DNA of 46,636 nt from Sulfuricurvum sp. GTDB lineage: Bacteria; Campylobacterota; Campylobacteria; Campylobacterales; Sulfurimonadaceae. Below are positions 7,164-15,841 of the stretch, piece by piece; position 1 is the stretch's first letter, and each line of letters opens with the position of its first letter. A model generated the notes under the pieces. The model was not told where the DNA came from. It searched no databases and worked only from the letters and a program-made list of their open reading frames with translations. A program made the position numbers and the translations under genes. Location: assembly GCA_024637215.1 (NCBI GenBank), contig JAGXFM010000041.1, forward strand, positions 1-46,636, in the 5' to 3' direction.

Positions 7164-8594
7164 TTAACAAGAATAAGTAGATTTGAATTCGAATGCAGTC
7201 GGACGAGCTTCGTCAGGCCATACTTGTGTTTCAAATTTGTAGTTTTGGTAAGTATCCAAGAACTCTGGAGTCATAACCGGTTGTAAGAACTCATTATCAC
7301 GGATCAATGATTCCAATGCACCGCGTAATGTGTGTGGCATTTGTGGAATCCCTTTTTCACGGATTTCATTCAAAGAGAGTTCAAACAAATCTTCATCCAT
7401 CGGTCCGACCGGTACCATTTTATTTTTGATACCATCTAAACCTGCAAGCAACATTGCGGTAAACGCAAGGTATGGGCATGAAGTAGAATCCGGGAAACGC
7501 ATTTCGATACGTGTCGCTTTTTCACCCGCACCGTATGGAACACGGCAAGAAGCAGAACGGTTTTGGCTAGAATAAGTCAAAATCGAAGGAGCTTCAAATC
7601 CAGGGATAAGACGTTTGTATGAGTTAGTTGATGGGTTTGTAAATGCTGCAACCGCGCGAGCATGTGCGAAAATACCACCTACATAGTGAAGTGCTGTTTC
7701 AGACAAGTTGCTGTAGCCACCCTCTTTGTAGAATGTATTTTTGCCATCTTTCCAAATTGATTGGTGAACGTGCATACCGTTACCGTTATCTCCGTAAAGT
7801 GGTTTAGGCATAAATGTAACTGTTTTACCGTTAAGGTGCGCAACCATTTTAATAACGTATTTAAGTTTTTGAACATTGTCCGCTGCTTCTACAAGGGTTC
7901 CGAAAACGATACCGATTTCGCCTTGACCTTGTGCAACTTCGTGGTGACCGAGAACTACTTCAAGACCAACTTGCTCCAATGCCAGCATCATCTCAGCACG
8001 AAGATCAACCATAGTATCGATTGGTGCTACCGGGAAGTATCCACCTTTTGTACGTGGGCGATGACCGGTATTGAACCCGTCTTTGAACTCTTTTGCATCA
8101 TTCCATGCACCCTCTTCCGTATCTACTTCATAATATGAGCAGTTTACTTCGTCGCGAATTTTAACATCGTCGAATACAAAGAATTCATTTTCAGGTCCAA
8201 AATAAGCAACATCACCTACACCGGCATTTGCAAGGTGCTCAAGCGCTTTTTTAGCGATTGCGCGTGGACATTTTTCGTATGCTTGTCCTTTGTAGATATC
8301 ATAAACATCACAGAAAACGATAATGGTCGGATCAGCAGTAAACGGGTCCATAAACGCAGATTCAGCATCCGGTTTCAACAACATATCAGAGCGGTTAATC
8401 GGCTGCCAAGCATCGATTGAAGAACCATCAAACGGAAGTCCTCCTTCAAAATGACCTGCATTTACCGCACTCATACGGTAACTAACGTGGTGCCATGTCC
8501 CTTTCATATCGGTGAAACGGAAATCTACGAACTGAACGTCGTTCTCTTTACAAAAACTGAAAAACTCGTTGACACTGTTTACGAATTTACCCAT
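7164..8594 (-). CDS. glnA: Glutamine synthetase type I
   Basis: Makes glutamine from glutamate, ammonia and ATP; the main ammonia-assimilating enzyme. The 476-residue product has the type I signatures: FDGSSIDAW, the ATP loop [29 protein letters not shown] and NRSASCRVP. Where enterobacterial GlnA has the adenylylated tyrosine (NLYDLP), this protein reads DLFELS, so control by adenylylation is unlikely; H. pylori GlnA is reported to have the same kind of change. The ORF track starts 17 codons early; the ATG at 8594 has AGGAG at good spacing and gives [18 protein letters not shown] lies upstream and a strong terminator downstream, so it can be a single-gene unit. Confidence 0.97.
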   Translation of the reverse strand: MGKFVNSVNEFFSFCKENDVQFVDFRFTDMKGTWHHVSYRMSAVNAGHFEGGLPFDGSSIDAWQPINRSDMLLKPDAESAFMDPFTADPTIIVFCDVYDIYKGQAYEKCPRAIAKKALEHLANAGVGDVAYFGPENEFFVFDDVKIRDEVNCSYYEVDTEEGAWNDAKEFKDGFNTGHRPRTKGGYFPVAPIDTMVDLRAEMMLALEQVGLEVVLGHHEVAQGQGEIGIVFGTLVEAADNVQKLKYVIKMVAHLNGKTVTFMPKPLYGDNGNGMHVHQSIWKDGKNTFYKEGGYSNLSETALHYVGGIFAHARAVAAFTNPSTNSYKRLIPGFEAPSILTYSSQNRSASCRVPYGAGEKATRIEMRFPDSTSCPYLAFTAMLLAGLDGIKNKMVPVGPMDEDLFELSLNEIREKGIPQMPHTLRGALESLIRDNEFLQPVMTPEFLDTYQNYKFETQVWPDEARPTAFEFKSTYSC

Positions 8595-8625
8595 GCAAAA
8601 CTCCTGAAAATAATAAAGTGTAGGC

Positions 8626-8631
8626 AGTATA
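8626..8631 (-). promoter_or_regulatory. -10 box of glnA
   Basis: TATACT on the minus strand preceded by TGC (TTTTGCTATACT), about 31 bases before the glnA ATG. T-rich DNA covers the -35 area. Confidence 0.5.
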
Positions 8632-8666
8632 GCAAAAGTTGACAAAAAAGAAGGGTTTTGAGATGA

Positions 8667-9446
8667 TTAAAATTTAATCATTTCCCGATCTCTAGCACGG
8701 TAGAGGGCACATTTATCATAACCGACGGATCGTGCCATAGCCTCTATTTCATCACCGAACAAACCAATTTGATCGCTCCGATGCGCATCCGAACCAAACG
8801 TAATCGGTATCTCCAACTCAGCAATAGTTTCTAGTAGAATAGGGGACGGGTATGGCTCTGCAATAGGCTTTCGGTATCCTGCCATATTGATCTCAATGGT
8901 CATATTTGCTTTTTTAATCGCCTTTAGCGCCTCTTGAGCCAAAAGTCGAATATCTTTAGTCGGTAAGAATTTAAACACTTTTAGCAGATCAAGATGTCCG
9001 ATAATGTCAAACTTTCCACTCTTAGCCATCGCTTCGACCAAAGTAAAATAGCGCCGATAAATCTCATCAATGTCTAAACCCTCATACCGACCGATAAATT
9101 CTGGATTATCAAATCCCCAATCATCGATAAAATGAACGCTCCCGATCAAATAATCGCAAGGTCGGTTCAAAACTGTATCATCCATATAACCGGGGAGATA
9201 ATCGACTTCATACCCTAGTAAAACAGTGATTTGATTCGCGTACTTCTCTCTCGCTTCTTTTACCCACAATTCATACAAATCCATTTGTTCAAAACTCATT
9301 CTGTATTTCGGGTCGTAGTGCATCGGAGCATGATCGGAAAAACCAAAATACTCAATTTTACACGCAATAGCAGCTTCTACATACTCCGCTACCGTTCCCG
9401 TGGCATGGTTGCATAACACCGTATGGTTATGAAGATCGACTTTCAT
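8667..9446 (-). CDS. PHP-family histidinol phosphatase (HisJ/HisK type)
   Basis: A 259-residue PHP-domain metallophosphatase, most likely removing phosphate from histidinol phosphate, the penultimate step of histidine synthesis. Metal ligands of the PHP fold are visible: DLHNHT at residues 4-9, FSDHAP near 37-42, YEVDYLPG, IGSVHF, IGHLDLLK and SDAHRSDQIG near the C-terminus. The N-terminal HNHT plus the middle SVHFIDDWGFD pattern is that of the HisJ family rather than of PHP polymerases. It has its own -10 box overlapping that of divergent cheZ, and lies 72 bases upstream of glnA on the same strand. Substrate is inferred from family only. Confidence 0.85.
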   Translation of the reverse strand: MKVDLHNHTVLCNHATGTVAEYVEAAIACKIEYFGFSDHAPMHYDPKYRMSFEQMDLYELWVKEAREKYANQITVLLGYEVDYLPGYMDDTVLNRPCDYLIGSVHFIDDWGFDNPEFIGRYEGLDIDEIYRRYFTLVEAMAKSGKFDIIGHLDLLKVFKFLPTKDIRLLAQEALKAIKKANMTIEINMAGYRKPIAEPYPSPILLETIAELEIPITFGSDAHRSDQIGLFGDEIEAMARSVGYDKCALYRARDREMIKF

Positions 9447-9482
9447 GAATACACCCTAAGTAAAAATAATGGTTTTAATGTT

Positions 9483-9490
9483 ATTATAGT
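9483..9490. promoter_or_regulatory. Overlapping divergent -10 boxes (PHP phosphatase minus, cheZ plus)
   Basis: TATAAT reads on the minus strand at 9483-9488 toward the PHP gene, and TATAGT reads on the plus strand at 9485-9490 toward cheZ. The two boxes share bases within a 75-bp divergent spacer, so polymerase could occupy only one at a time. Confidence 0.45.
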
Positions 9491-9521
9491 GCAATTTTAA
9501 ATCGTTTGGGGATAAGAGATC

Positions 9522-10235
9522 ATGACGCAAGAAGAGTTAGATGCGCTAATGAATGGTGATATAGATTTAGACGTAGGATACGTTGAAGAGCCGGCAGAAG
9601 GAGCTGAAGCTTCTGTATCTTCAGAAGAGACACCGAATGATCAACCTTATAATGAAACCGACCCTGATAAATATCGTGTTTCCGCTATGCATAGCTGGCC
9701 GCCACCGCCACCTACCGATGATAACAAAATGGTTCATCAGCTCGATGACGTCACCAAAGAGAGTGAAGAAAAAGCAACTGAAATCTTTGATCTTATCGAA
9801 GGGATCAGCAACGACTTAGGTCAAGGGGAAAAAGATGTCAAAGCACTTAAAGTTCTTATCAAAAACAATATCAGCCTTTTTACCACTTTAACTGAAAAAT
9901 TTCCTCATATAGAGACGTTTAAGACTCAATTAGAAGAAAATGAGAAAGCACTCGAACATTTGGAAGGTGTCCTTGAAATGCTTCAAAACGGTGGAGATAC
10001 CATTATGAATATAATGGATATTATGCAATACCAAGATATACACCGTCAAAAAATTGAACGTGTAATCAATGTTATGCGTGCCCTCTCAACCTACATGAAT
10101 CATCTCTTCGCCGGAAAAATCGATGATAGCAAACGGGTCAGTTCTGCGGTCCATTTACCGGGTGACAGTACCACCGAAGATGTCGTAAGCAGTGATGACA
10201 TCGAAGCATTACTTGCTTCTTTTGGGCAAAAATAA
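9522..10235 (+). CDS. cheZ: Chemotaxis phosphatase CheZ (Campylobacterota type)
   Basis: CheZ dephosphorylates CheY-P and shortens flagellar-switch signals. This 237-residue protein belongs to the divergent Campylobacterota group (H. pylori HP0170, C. jejuni Cj0700). Residues about 90-200 form a long helical hairpin with the conserved catalytic segment MDIMQYQDIHRQKIERVINVM, where the Gln-Asp would enter the CheY active site. The C-terminal tail SSDDIEALLASFGQK resembles the E. coli CheZ tail that docks on CheY-P, and the N-terminus MTQEELDALMNG resembles the FliM peptide that also binds CheY-P. An acidic, proline-containing linker (WPPPPPTDD) joins N-terminus and core. Gene order around it matches C. 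jejuni. No other che gene is in the window. Confidence 0.88.
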   Translation: MTQEELDALMNGDIDLDVGYVEEPAEGAEASVSSEETPNDQPYNETDPDKYRVSAMHSWPPPPPTDDNKMVHQLDDVTKESEEKATEIFDLIEGISNDLGQGEKDVKALKVLIKNNISLFTTLTEKFPHIETFKTQLEENEKALEHLEGVLEMLQNGGDTIMNIMDIMQYQDIHRQKIERVINVMRALSTYMNHLFAGKIDDSKRVSSAVHLPGDSTTEDVVSSDDIEALLASFGQK

Positions 10236-10287
10236 ATAAACAAAACGGTACAATCAGCTTAGTATTTTTGACCACAAGAGAGTCATA

Positions 10288-11580
10288 TTGAAAAAAGTCG
10301 AGCTCCTCTCCCCTGCAGGGAATTTAGAAAAGCTGAAAATTGCTATTGATTACGGCGCTGACGCCGTCTATGGCGGTGTGAGCCATTTTTCGCTCCGTAT
10401 CCGCTCAGGCAAAGAGTTCGATTTGGAAAGCTTCAAAGAGGGGATTGATTATGCCCATGATAAAGGTCGTAAAGTTTATGTTACGATCAACGGTTTTCCG
10501 TTTAATTCTCAGTTAAAGCTCCTTAAAGAACATATCGCCACTATGGCATCCTTAGAACCCGATGCTTTCATCGTGGCCACTCCCGGAGTCCTCAAACTCG
10601 CCCATCAAATTGCCCCTCATATACCGCTACACCTCTCAACCCAAGCTAACGTGATGAATGTCCTGGATGCACAGGTGTACTACGACATGGGGGCGCGCCG
10701 TATTATTGCCGCACGGGAAATATCTCTCAAAGATTTAATGCAAATCAAAGAAGAACTCCCTGATTTGGAGATCGAAGTCTTTGTCCACGGCTCCATGTGT
10801 TTTGCCTACAGCGGCCGCTGTTTGATCTCAACGTTGCAAAGCGGACGGGTTCCTAATCGTGGAAGCTGTGCCAACGATTGCCGATTTCCTTATGAGATGT
10901 ATGCGGCAAATCCTGAAACAGGAACACTTTTTAAACTGGTAGAAGATGAAGGGATCGGCACCTATATCATGAACTCCAAAGATCTCAATCTAGCAAGCCA
11001 TATCAAAGAGATTCTCGATGCGGGATGCATCGACTCACTCAAAATCGAAGGGCGGACAAAAGCACCCTACTATGCCGCTATTACCGCCAAAGTCTACCGC
11101 CGCGCCATCGATGATTATTACGCCGGAAAAAGTGATCCTGATAGCTATCAAAAAGAGCTCAACACCATGCAAAATCGTGGGTTTACCGATGCTTACCTCG
11201 TAAACCGCCCATTTGAAAAACACGACACCCAAAATCTCGATTTTTCAATGATGATGGGAACCCATCAAGTCAGCGGCATCGTGGATGAATCGGGAGAGTA
11301 TTTCGAATGCAAATATAAAACTTTTCCGAACGATACGATGGAACTCGTTTTCCCTGAGGGAAGTGCTCTTGATCCAATCGATAATGAGATCGGAAAAATA
11401 TGGGAAGAGAATGGGGAGTGGCATATCTCATTTAAACAGCTTCTTGCCGAAAACGGCAAGGTTTGGGATCAAGTCCATAGCGGAAATCTCAACCGATTTA
11501 AACTGCCGTGTACCTTGCCTCACTTCACCTTTTTCCGTATCCCCGCGACAGATGAGATGGGGACAGTCACCAAATGTTAA
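10288..11580 (+). CDS. U32 peptidase-family protein (TrhP/YegQ-like tRNA hydroxylation protein)
   Basis: Members of this family (E. coli TrhP, formerly YegQ) are needed for prephenate-dependent hydroxylation of wobble uridine-34 in tRNA; others were called collagenase-like peptidases. Seen: TIM-barrel start LLSPAGNLEKLKIAIDYGADAVYGG and the Cys-rich U32 signature HGSMCFAYSGRCLIS...GSCANDCRFPY, whose cysteines are thought to hold an Fe-S cluster. 430 residues, close to YegQ (453), so one-domain type. It starts with TTG (10288) behind AAGAGAG; no ATG is near. TACAAT at 10249-10254 may be its own -10. Followed by purE 31 bases later. Confidence 0.85.
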   Translation: MKKVELLSPAGNLEKLKIAIDYGADAVYGGVSHFSLRIRSGKEFDLESFKEGIDYAHDKGRKVYVTINGFPFNSQLKLLKEHIATMASLEPDAFIVATPGVLKLAHQIAPHIPLHLSTQANVMNVLDAQVYYDMGARRIIAAREISLKDLMQIKEELPDLEIEVFVHGSMCFAYSGRCLISTLQSGRVPNRGSCANDCRFPYEMYAANPETGTLFKLVEDEGIGTYIMNSKDLNLASHIKEILDAGCIDSLKIEGRTKAPYYAAITAKVYRRAIDDYYAGKSDPDSYQKELNTMQNRGFTDAYLVNRPFEKHDTQNLDFSMMMGTHQVSGIVDESGEYFECKYKTFPNDTMELVFPEGSALDPIDNEIGKIWEENGEWHISFKQLLAENGKVWDQVHSGNLNRFKLPCTLPHFTFFRIPATDEMGTVTKC

Positions 11581-11611
11581 TTCAATTAAAAAAATACCTT
11601 AGGAGTCTAAA

Positions 11612-12106
11612 ATGAAATTTGTATCAATTATTATGGGAAGTAAAAGCGATTTTGATGTCATGCAATCGTGCTCGCAAACACTCGAAGAATTCGGCGTACA
11701 ATACGAACTCATTATCTCTTCCGCTCACCGAAGTCCGGAACGTACTAAAGAGTATGTCCTCAAAGCAGAGGCGAAAGGGGCTCAAGTTTTTATCGCGGCA
11801 GCCGGAATGGCAGCCCATTTAGCAGGGGTATTAGCGTCTAAAACCATCAAACCGATCATTGGTGTACCTATGAGCGCATCAGCCCTGAGCGGAATCGATG
11901 CACTTCTCTCGACTGTCCAAATGCCTGCCGGAATGCCGGTAGCTACCGTTGCTATCGGTAAAGCGGGAGCCATCAACTCAGCCTATCTTGCAATGCAGAT
12001 TTTAGCGCTTGAAAATGAAGAATTACGGATGAAACTTCAAGAAGATCGAATTGCAAAAGCTAAGAAAGTAGAGATGGATTCATTGGAAATTGAGACTATC
12101 TTATAA
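11612..12106 (+). CDS. purE: N5-carboxyaminoimidazole ribonucleotide mutase PurE
   Basis: Catalyses the carboxyl shift from N5-CAIR to CAIR in purine synthesis. The 164-residue protein has the class I PurE signature MGSKSDFDVM at the N-terminus, the phosphate-binding SSAHRSPERT (catalytic His), AAAGMAAHLAGVLAS, and IGVPMSASALSGIDALLSTVQMP. An AGGAG sits eight bases before the ATG. Length and motifs are entirely normal. The partner purK is not in this window. Gene order U32 protein - purE - small hypothetical - glyQ is that of C. jejuni, interrupted here by two extra genes before glyQ. Confidence 0.97.
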   Translation: MKFVSIIMGSKSDFDVMQSCSQTLEEFGVQYELIISSAHRSPERTKEYVLKAEAKGAQVFIAAAGMAAHLAGVLASKTIKPIIGVPMSASALSGIDALLSTVQMPAGMPVATVAIGKAGAINSAYLAMQILALENEELRMKLQEDRIAKAKKVEMDSLEIETIL

Positions 12107-12110
12107 GTTT

Positions 12111-12119
12111 TGCTATAAT
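12111..12119 (+). promoter_or_regulatory. Extended -10 promoter upstream of the 157-residue protein gene
   Basis: TGCTATAAT, a complete extended -10, lies 31 bases before the ATG at 12150 and just after the purE stop, so the next two genes need not depend on read-through from purE. Confidence 0.6.
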
Positions 12120-12149
12120 CGTTAAATAAAATTCTAGAGGTGGTGGAAA

Positions 12150-12623
12150 ATGCAAGGATGGATGAGTATTGATGACTACGCTCACATGACGAATATGGAT
12201 CGTAGTGCCGTTGAAGCCTTAATTGTCCGTGGCAAACTCACCACACTTATCGAAGACGGAGAAGTGATCATCGATCCAGGTCAGGGGATGGAGGGGCTTG
12301 TTCCCGCAACAATGCAAGAGCTTAGTGCATCGGAAGCGGATATCACCCTCGGAGCCAGTTTTGTCGAAAAAACCATCGGAACCATTATCAACCTGCATGA
12401 AAAAGTCCTTGTAGCCAAAGAAGAAACGATCGAATCAATCAAAAATGAAAATGCATTTCTAAAAGATGCTCTCTCCTCTCTTCAAGAGCTCTATGATGAA
12501 GATCGTCGTACTATCGCAACCCTCACAGAACAACTCAAACTTTCTCAGCAAGAGGTTGAATTTATGCGTCGCAAATATAAACTGATGTGGGGAAAAGTAA
12601 TCGACGATCACGCTTCACAATGA
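12150..12623 (+). CDS. Conserved Campylobacterota protein, DUF3972-like (function unknown)
   Basis: A 157-residue soluble protein. The first 60 residues (MSIDDYAHMTNMDRSAVEALIVRGKL) look like a small helix-turn-helix of the excisionase/MerR type, in which a domain reads a start tag and a basic residue follows. The remaining two thirds are a long charged helix, likely coiled coil (LHEKVLVAKEETIESIKNENAFLKD and on to the end), which suggests a dimer or trimer. I recall a family called DUF3972 at this place next to purE/glyQ in Helicobacter and Campylobacter; the match is from memory. Its stop overlaps the next start (ATGA), so it is coupled to the DUF89 gene. Function unknown. Confidence 0.7.
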   Translation: MQGWMSIDDYAHMTNMDRSAVEALIVRGKLTTLIEDGEVIIDPGQGMEGLVPATMQELSASEADITLGASFVEKTIGTIINLHEKVLVAKEETIESIKNENAFLKDALSSLQELYDEDRRTIATLTEQLKLSQQEVEFMRRKYKLMWGKVIDDHASQ

Positions 12624-13477
12624 CCATACAACATGAATGCATTAGCTGCATAACGGCTCAAAGTCAACGTGTTTGTGACGCTATTCATGCCGATGATACA
12701 CTAAGAAAAAAAATTCTCGATTACGTTGAAGGTGCCCTTAAAAGTGCCAATTTTACCCTTTCTCCACCTCTCCTTGCCGCACCGCTGTATGAACAGATGG
12801 CGATTCTCGCGCAAACCGATGATTTGTACGAAGAACAAAAACAGCACGCCTCAACGCAAGCTAAAAGCTATGTCCCCTTTTTAGAAGAAACGATTCAAAA
12901 CAGTGATGATCCACTGGTTGCTATTCTCAAAACAGCCGTAGTCGGTAATGTGATCGATCTCGCCGCCGAAGTGAGCTTTGATCTGCATGATGCGATTATG
13001 TCCGTCTTTAAGACGCCGTTTACCCATGATGATACTGAAGCACTACGCGTTTCTCTCACATGCGCAAAAACACTTCTCTATATCGGAGACAATGCGGGTG
13101 AACACATCTTCGATGCGTTAGCGATCCGCTTCCTCCAAAAACTCTATCCTCAACTATCGATTACCTATATGGTGCGCGGAAATCCGATTATCAACGATGT
13201 CACGATGAGAGAAGCGCAGGAAGCGGGAATAGAGAAGATATGTTCCGTAATAAATAGCGGAGTTCCGACTCCAGGATTTGTCTATGAACTCGCTTCGATT
13301 GAATCACAAGTACTTTTTGACCGTGCTGATTTGATTATCGCTAAAGGGATGGGAAACTATGAGTGTATGACTCCGCAAAAACGGCACACTATCTGTTTTT
13401 TACTCAAAGTTAAATGTTCGGTAGTTGCTGCCTCTTTGGGAAGAGAAATCGGTGATATTGTCTGCAAACTCTCTTAA
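12620..13477 (+). CDS. DUF89 / ARMT1-like damage-control phosphatase family protein
   Basis: DUF89 proteins are metal-dependent phosphatases thought to hydrolyse damaged or excess phosphometabolites. Seen in 285 residues: the N-terminal Cys pair ECISCITAQ found in the prokaryotic subgroup, the metal and phosphate motifs IGDNAGEHIFDAL, RGNPIINDVT and AKGMGNYECM. The ORF track starts 11 codons earlier; the ATG at 12620 overlaps the preceding stop as ATGA, a typical coupled start, and gives the family-like start MTIQHECISC. The stop shares TTAA with the stop of the convergent diguanylate cyclase gene. Real substrate unknown. Confidence 0.82.
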   Translation: MTIQHECISCITAQSQRVCDAIHADDTLRKKILDYVEGALKSANFTLSPPLLAAPLYEQMAILAQTDDLYEEQKQHASTQAKSYVPFLEETIQNSDDPLVAILKTAVVGNVIDLAAEVSFDLHDAIMSVFKTPFTHDDTEALRVSLTCAKTLLYIGDNAGEHIFDALAIRFLQKLYPQLSITYMVRGNPIINDVTMREAQEAGIEKICSVINSGVPTPGFVYELASIESQVLFDRADLIIAKGMGNYECMTPQKRHTICFLLKVKCSVVAASLGREIGDIVCKLS

Positions 13478-15738
13478 GCTGTACAGACCCGATTTCTCCC
13501 CTCTTCTTTCGCTCGGTACAAGGCACTGTCTGCACGCCCCACCACACTTTCAATCCGATCACCCTCATGGCTTTCACTGATCCCGAAACTGCACGTCAAC
13601 GTATGAATATGAGGAAAATCAGCCTCTTCTATGATCGATTTTATTTTTTCTGCCAACTGTTTCGCCCCATCAAGATTGGTTTCAGGACAAATGATCATAA
13701 ACTCTTCGCCTCCCCATCGTCCTGCTATATCGATACTACGGATATTATTCTGGACGATTTGGGAAAGATTGACTAAGGTTTTATCTCCGATAAGATGCCC
13801 ATACGTATCATTGATCCTTTTAAAATGATCCAGATCCATAATCATGACCGAAAAAGTACGTTGCGTCCGCATGTAATATTCATGACATTCAAGCAATTTT
13901 TCATCCAAACGTATACGATTACATAATCCTGTCAAAGAATCCGTCGTTGCCATCCGTAAAAGCTTCTTATGGTATTTTCCCATCTCGAATTGACGATAAA
14001 TGAAAATAGAAATTATTAACAATGCCCCCAGTGCAATCCCATAAATCCATGTATAATCAATCCGATCTTCGTACGTAATCGAAATGTACCGGTTTAAAAT
14101 CCTTTGTCGCTCTGCTACCGTTATTGAGTCAATCGCCTTATCAATAATCGTTTTAAGTTCCGGATAATCATTGCGTATCATCATTCGAACGTCAAAATCA
14201 AATTCGGTTGTCCCCGAAATTTTAAGATCCACATAGTGATCGGCATTTATTAAATAAGCAACAACGGGAAGGATATCAATAACGGCATCTACCCGTCCCC
14301 TGCTCAGTAACTTAAGCGCTTCACGGGTGTCCTCTACTTCGATAATAGTAATGCTCGGGTAGTGGGAGGCCACACTTTCAATCACACTATACCCTTCCCC
14401 AATAGCAACACGTTTTCCCTCCAGTGCTTTAAGCCCTGGAAGAAAGTCAATCATTTTATTGGTTACGATGACATTCGGAAATGAAGCATAAGGTTTTGAA
14501 AAAAGGGCATACGGTTCTTTATCTTTAGAGATCGAAGTCCCCAATGTCACATCTACTGTTTTCGTTTTTATCGCCTCTAATACGCTGGCCCAGGTAAAGG
14601 AAGGGATAAAAGTGGTTTCCATACCGGTTCGATCCACAATAAGTTTCCAAAAATCCGCCGCTATCCCTTGAAGTTTAGTGTGGTTATTCTCTGAATAAAA
14701 ATTAAAAGGTGGCCATGATACGGTAGAGGTATAACGAATTTTATTCATGTGTAAAAATGAGCGTTCATCAACGCTTAATGGAATGGTTTGATATTTGGCA
14801 TCATCATAGATAAATCCCTCTAATCGCTTTTCATTTTGATGAATCCCCATCACCCGATAGATGTCCGAAATACGATGAAATTTATCGGCTGATATCGATC
14901 CTAACGGCTGTTCCCCGCGATATGCTAACGATTTAAGCACTTCCCCTTCGTAAATAAGAGATTCTAACGATTTATTTTGCATGTTGTAGTGTTTACGAAT
15001 AAGTTGTGCCGTTTCAGGAATATGTGCAAACGCATATTCCCACCCTTTTAAGGTAGCATCGACAAATGCACGCACCCGTTTAGGATGATTACGCACTTCA
15101 GATTCAGACGTAAAAAGTATATCGCTGTAAAAATCAAATCCGTACGCTTCAGGGTTGATAGCATTGGTCTCTATCCCTTTTTCCCTCAGCGTAAACGGCT
15201 CATTAGAGATATAGCAGGCCATAACGTCGGTTTTTCCGTTGGCTATATCCATCGGGTTATAACTATGTTCTAAAAATTCAAGTTCCCCCATCCGTATATC
15301 TTGGGAGTTTAGCATAGCCCGAATCGAGATCGTATCTTGGAAATCTTCGGTCATCATAATCCGTTTTCCGATCAAATCGCGCGGGGTTTGAATATCCGAT
15401 GACTTTTGCGAAAGGAGAATGAAAGGTGAAGTTTGAAAAATGGCAGCCAAAACTACCACCTTTTTCCCCGCCATTCGATCAATCAAAAGGGAAGAACGTC
15501 CTATGCCGTATGTGCTGCGCCCGCTCATTACCTCATCGACAGCAAGCTTTTTCGGATCAAATTTTTGGATGGTCACATCCAAGCCGGCATCGCGATAGAA
15601 CCCTTTCTCTTTCGCAATGTAATAACCGGCAAATTGAAACTGATCTGCCCACTGTAATTTAACGGATATTTTTTCAATCGGCGGCTGAGCGTGAAGGGTT
15701 GCAAAGCAGAAAAAAAACAAAAATAAATACTGCTTCAT
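13474..15738 (-). CDS. Membrane diguanylate cyclase with two periplasmic substrate-binding domains (NMT1/ThiY-like plus SBP_bac_3) and GGDEF domain
   Basis: A 754-residue sensor that probably makes cyclic di-GMP in response to a periplasmic ligand. Order: signal peptide (1-17, ending LHA), NMT1/ThiY-like binding domain of nitrate/taurine/pyrimidine type (about 22-300, KLQWADQFQFAGYYIAKEKG), a second family-3 amino-acid-type binding domain (about 330-555, STVSWPPFNFYSENNH), one membrane helix (about 562-583), then GGDEF (about 592-750). The active-site loop reads GGEEF (676-680), a competent variant, and RSID (667-670) sits exactly five residues upstream as the inhibitory I-site. No EAL domain. 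Single gene, convergent with the DUF89 gene; seems to interrupt the purE-glyQ neighbourhood. Confidence 0.9.
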   Translation of the reverse strand: MKQYLFLFFFCFATLHAQPPIEKISVKLQWADQFQFAGYYIAKEKGFYRDAGLDVTIQKFDPKKLAVDEVMSGRSTYGIGRSSLLIDRMAGKKVVVLAAIFQTSPFILLSQKSSDIQTPRDLIGKRIMMTEDFQDTISIRAMLNSQDIRMGELEFLEHSYNPMDIANGKTDVMACYISNEPFTLREKGIETNAINPEAYGFDFYSDILFTSESEVRNHPKRVRAFVDATLKGWEYAFAHIPETAQLIRKHYNMQNKSLESLIYEGEVLKSLAYRGEQPLGSISADKFHRISDIYRVMGIHQNEKRLEGFIYDDAKYQTIPLSVDERSFLHMNKIRYTSTVSWPPFNFYSENNHTKLQGIAADFWKLIVDRTGMETTFIPSFTWASVLEAIKTKTVDVTLGTSISKDKEPYALFSKPYASFPNVIVTNKMIDFLPGLKALEGKRVAIGEGYSVIESVASHYPSITIIEVEDTREALKLLSRGRVDAVIDILPVVAYLINADHYVDLKISGTTEFDFDVRMMIRNDYPELKTIIDKAIDSITVAERQRILNRYISITYEDRIDYTWIYGIALGALLIISIFIYRQFEMGKYHKKLLRMATTDSLTGLCNRIRLDEKLLECHEYYMRTQRTFSVMIMDLDHFKRINDTYGHLIGDKTLVNLSQIVQNNIRSIDIAGRWGGEEFMIICPETNLDGAKQLAEKIKSIIEEADFPHIHTLTCSFGISESHEGDRIESVVGRADSALYRAKEEGRNRVCTA

Positions 15739-15809
15739 TATATCCCTCTATTTCTTGTTCTTATAATAGGGTGAATTCCTTTAAAAAACCCTTTGAGATG
15801 GGTTTTTGG

Positions 15810-15815
15810 TATAAT
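15810..15815 (+). promoter_or_regulatory. -10 box of glyQ
   Basis: TATAAT in TTGGTATAATGGCGC, 27 bases before the glyQ ATG. The upstream hairpin AAAAACCC...GGGTTTTT (15784-15807) overlaps the -35 area. Confidence 0.6.
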
Positions 15816-15841
15816 GGCGCAATTTAATTAATGGGATTGTT

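Noticed and set aside
15784-15807. AAAAACCC...GGGTTTTT hairpin upstream of glyQ as terminator
   Set aside because: It would sit upstream of the divergent diguanylate cyclase gene and overlap the glyQ promoter; no gene ends there. It may be incidental or regulatory, but nothing further supports it.
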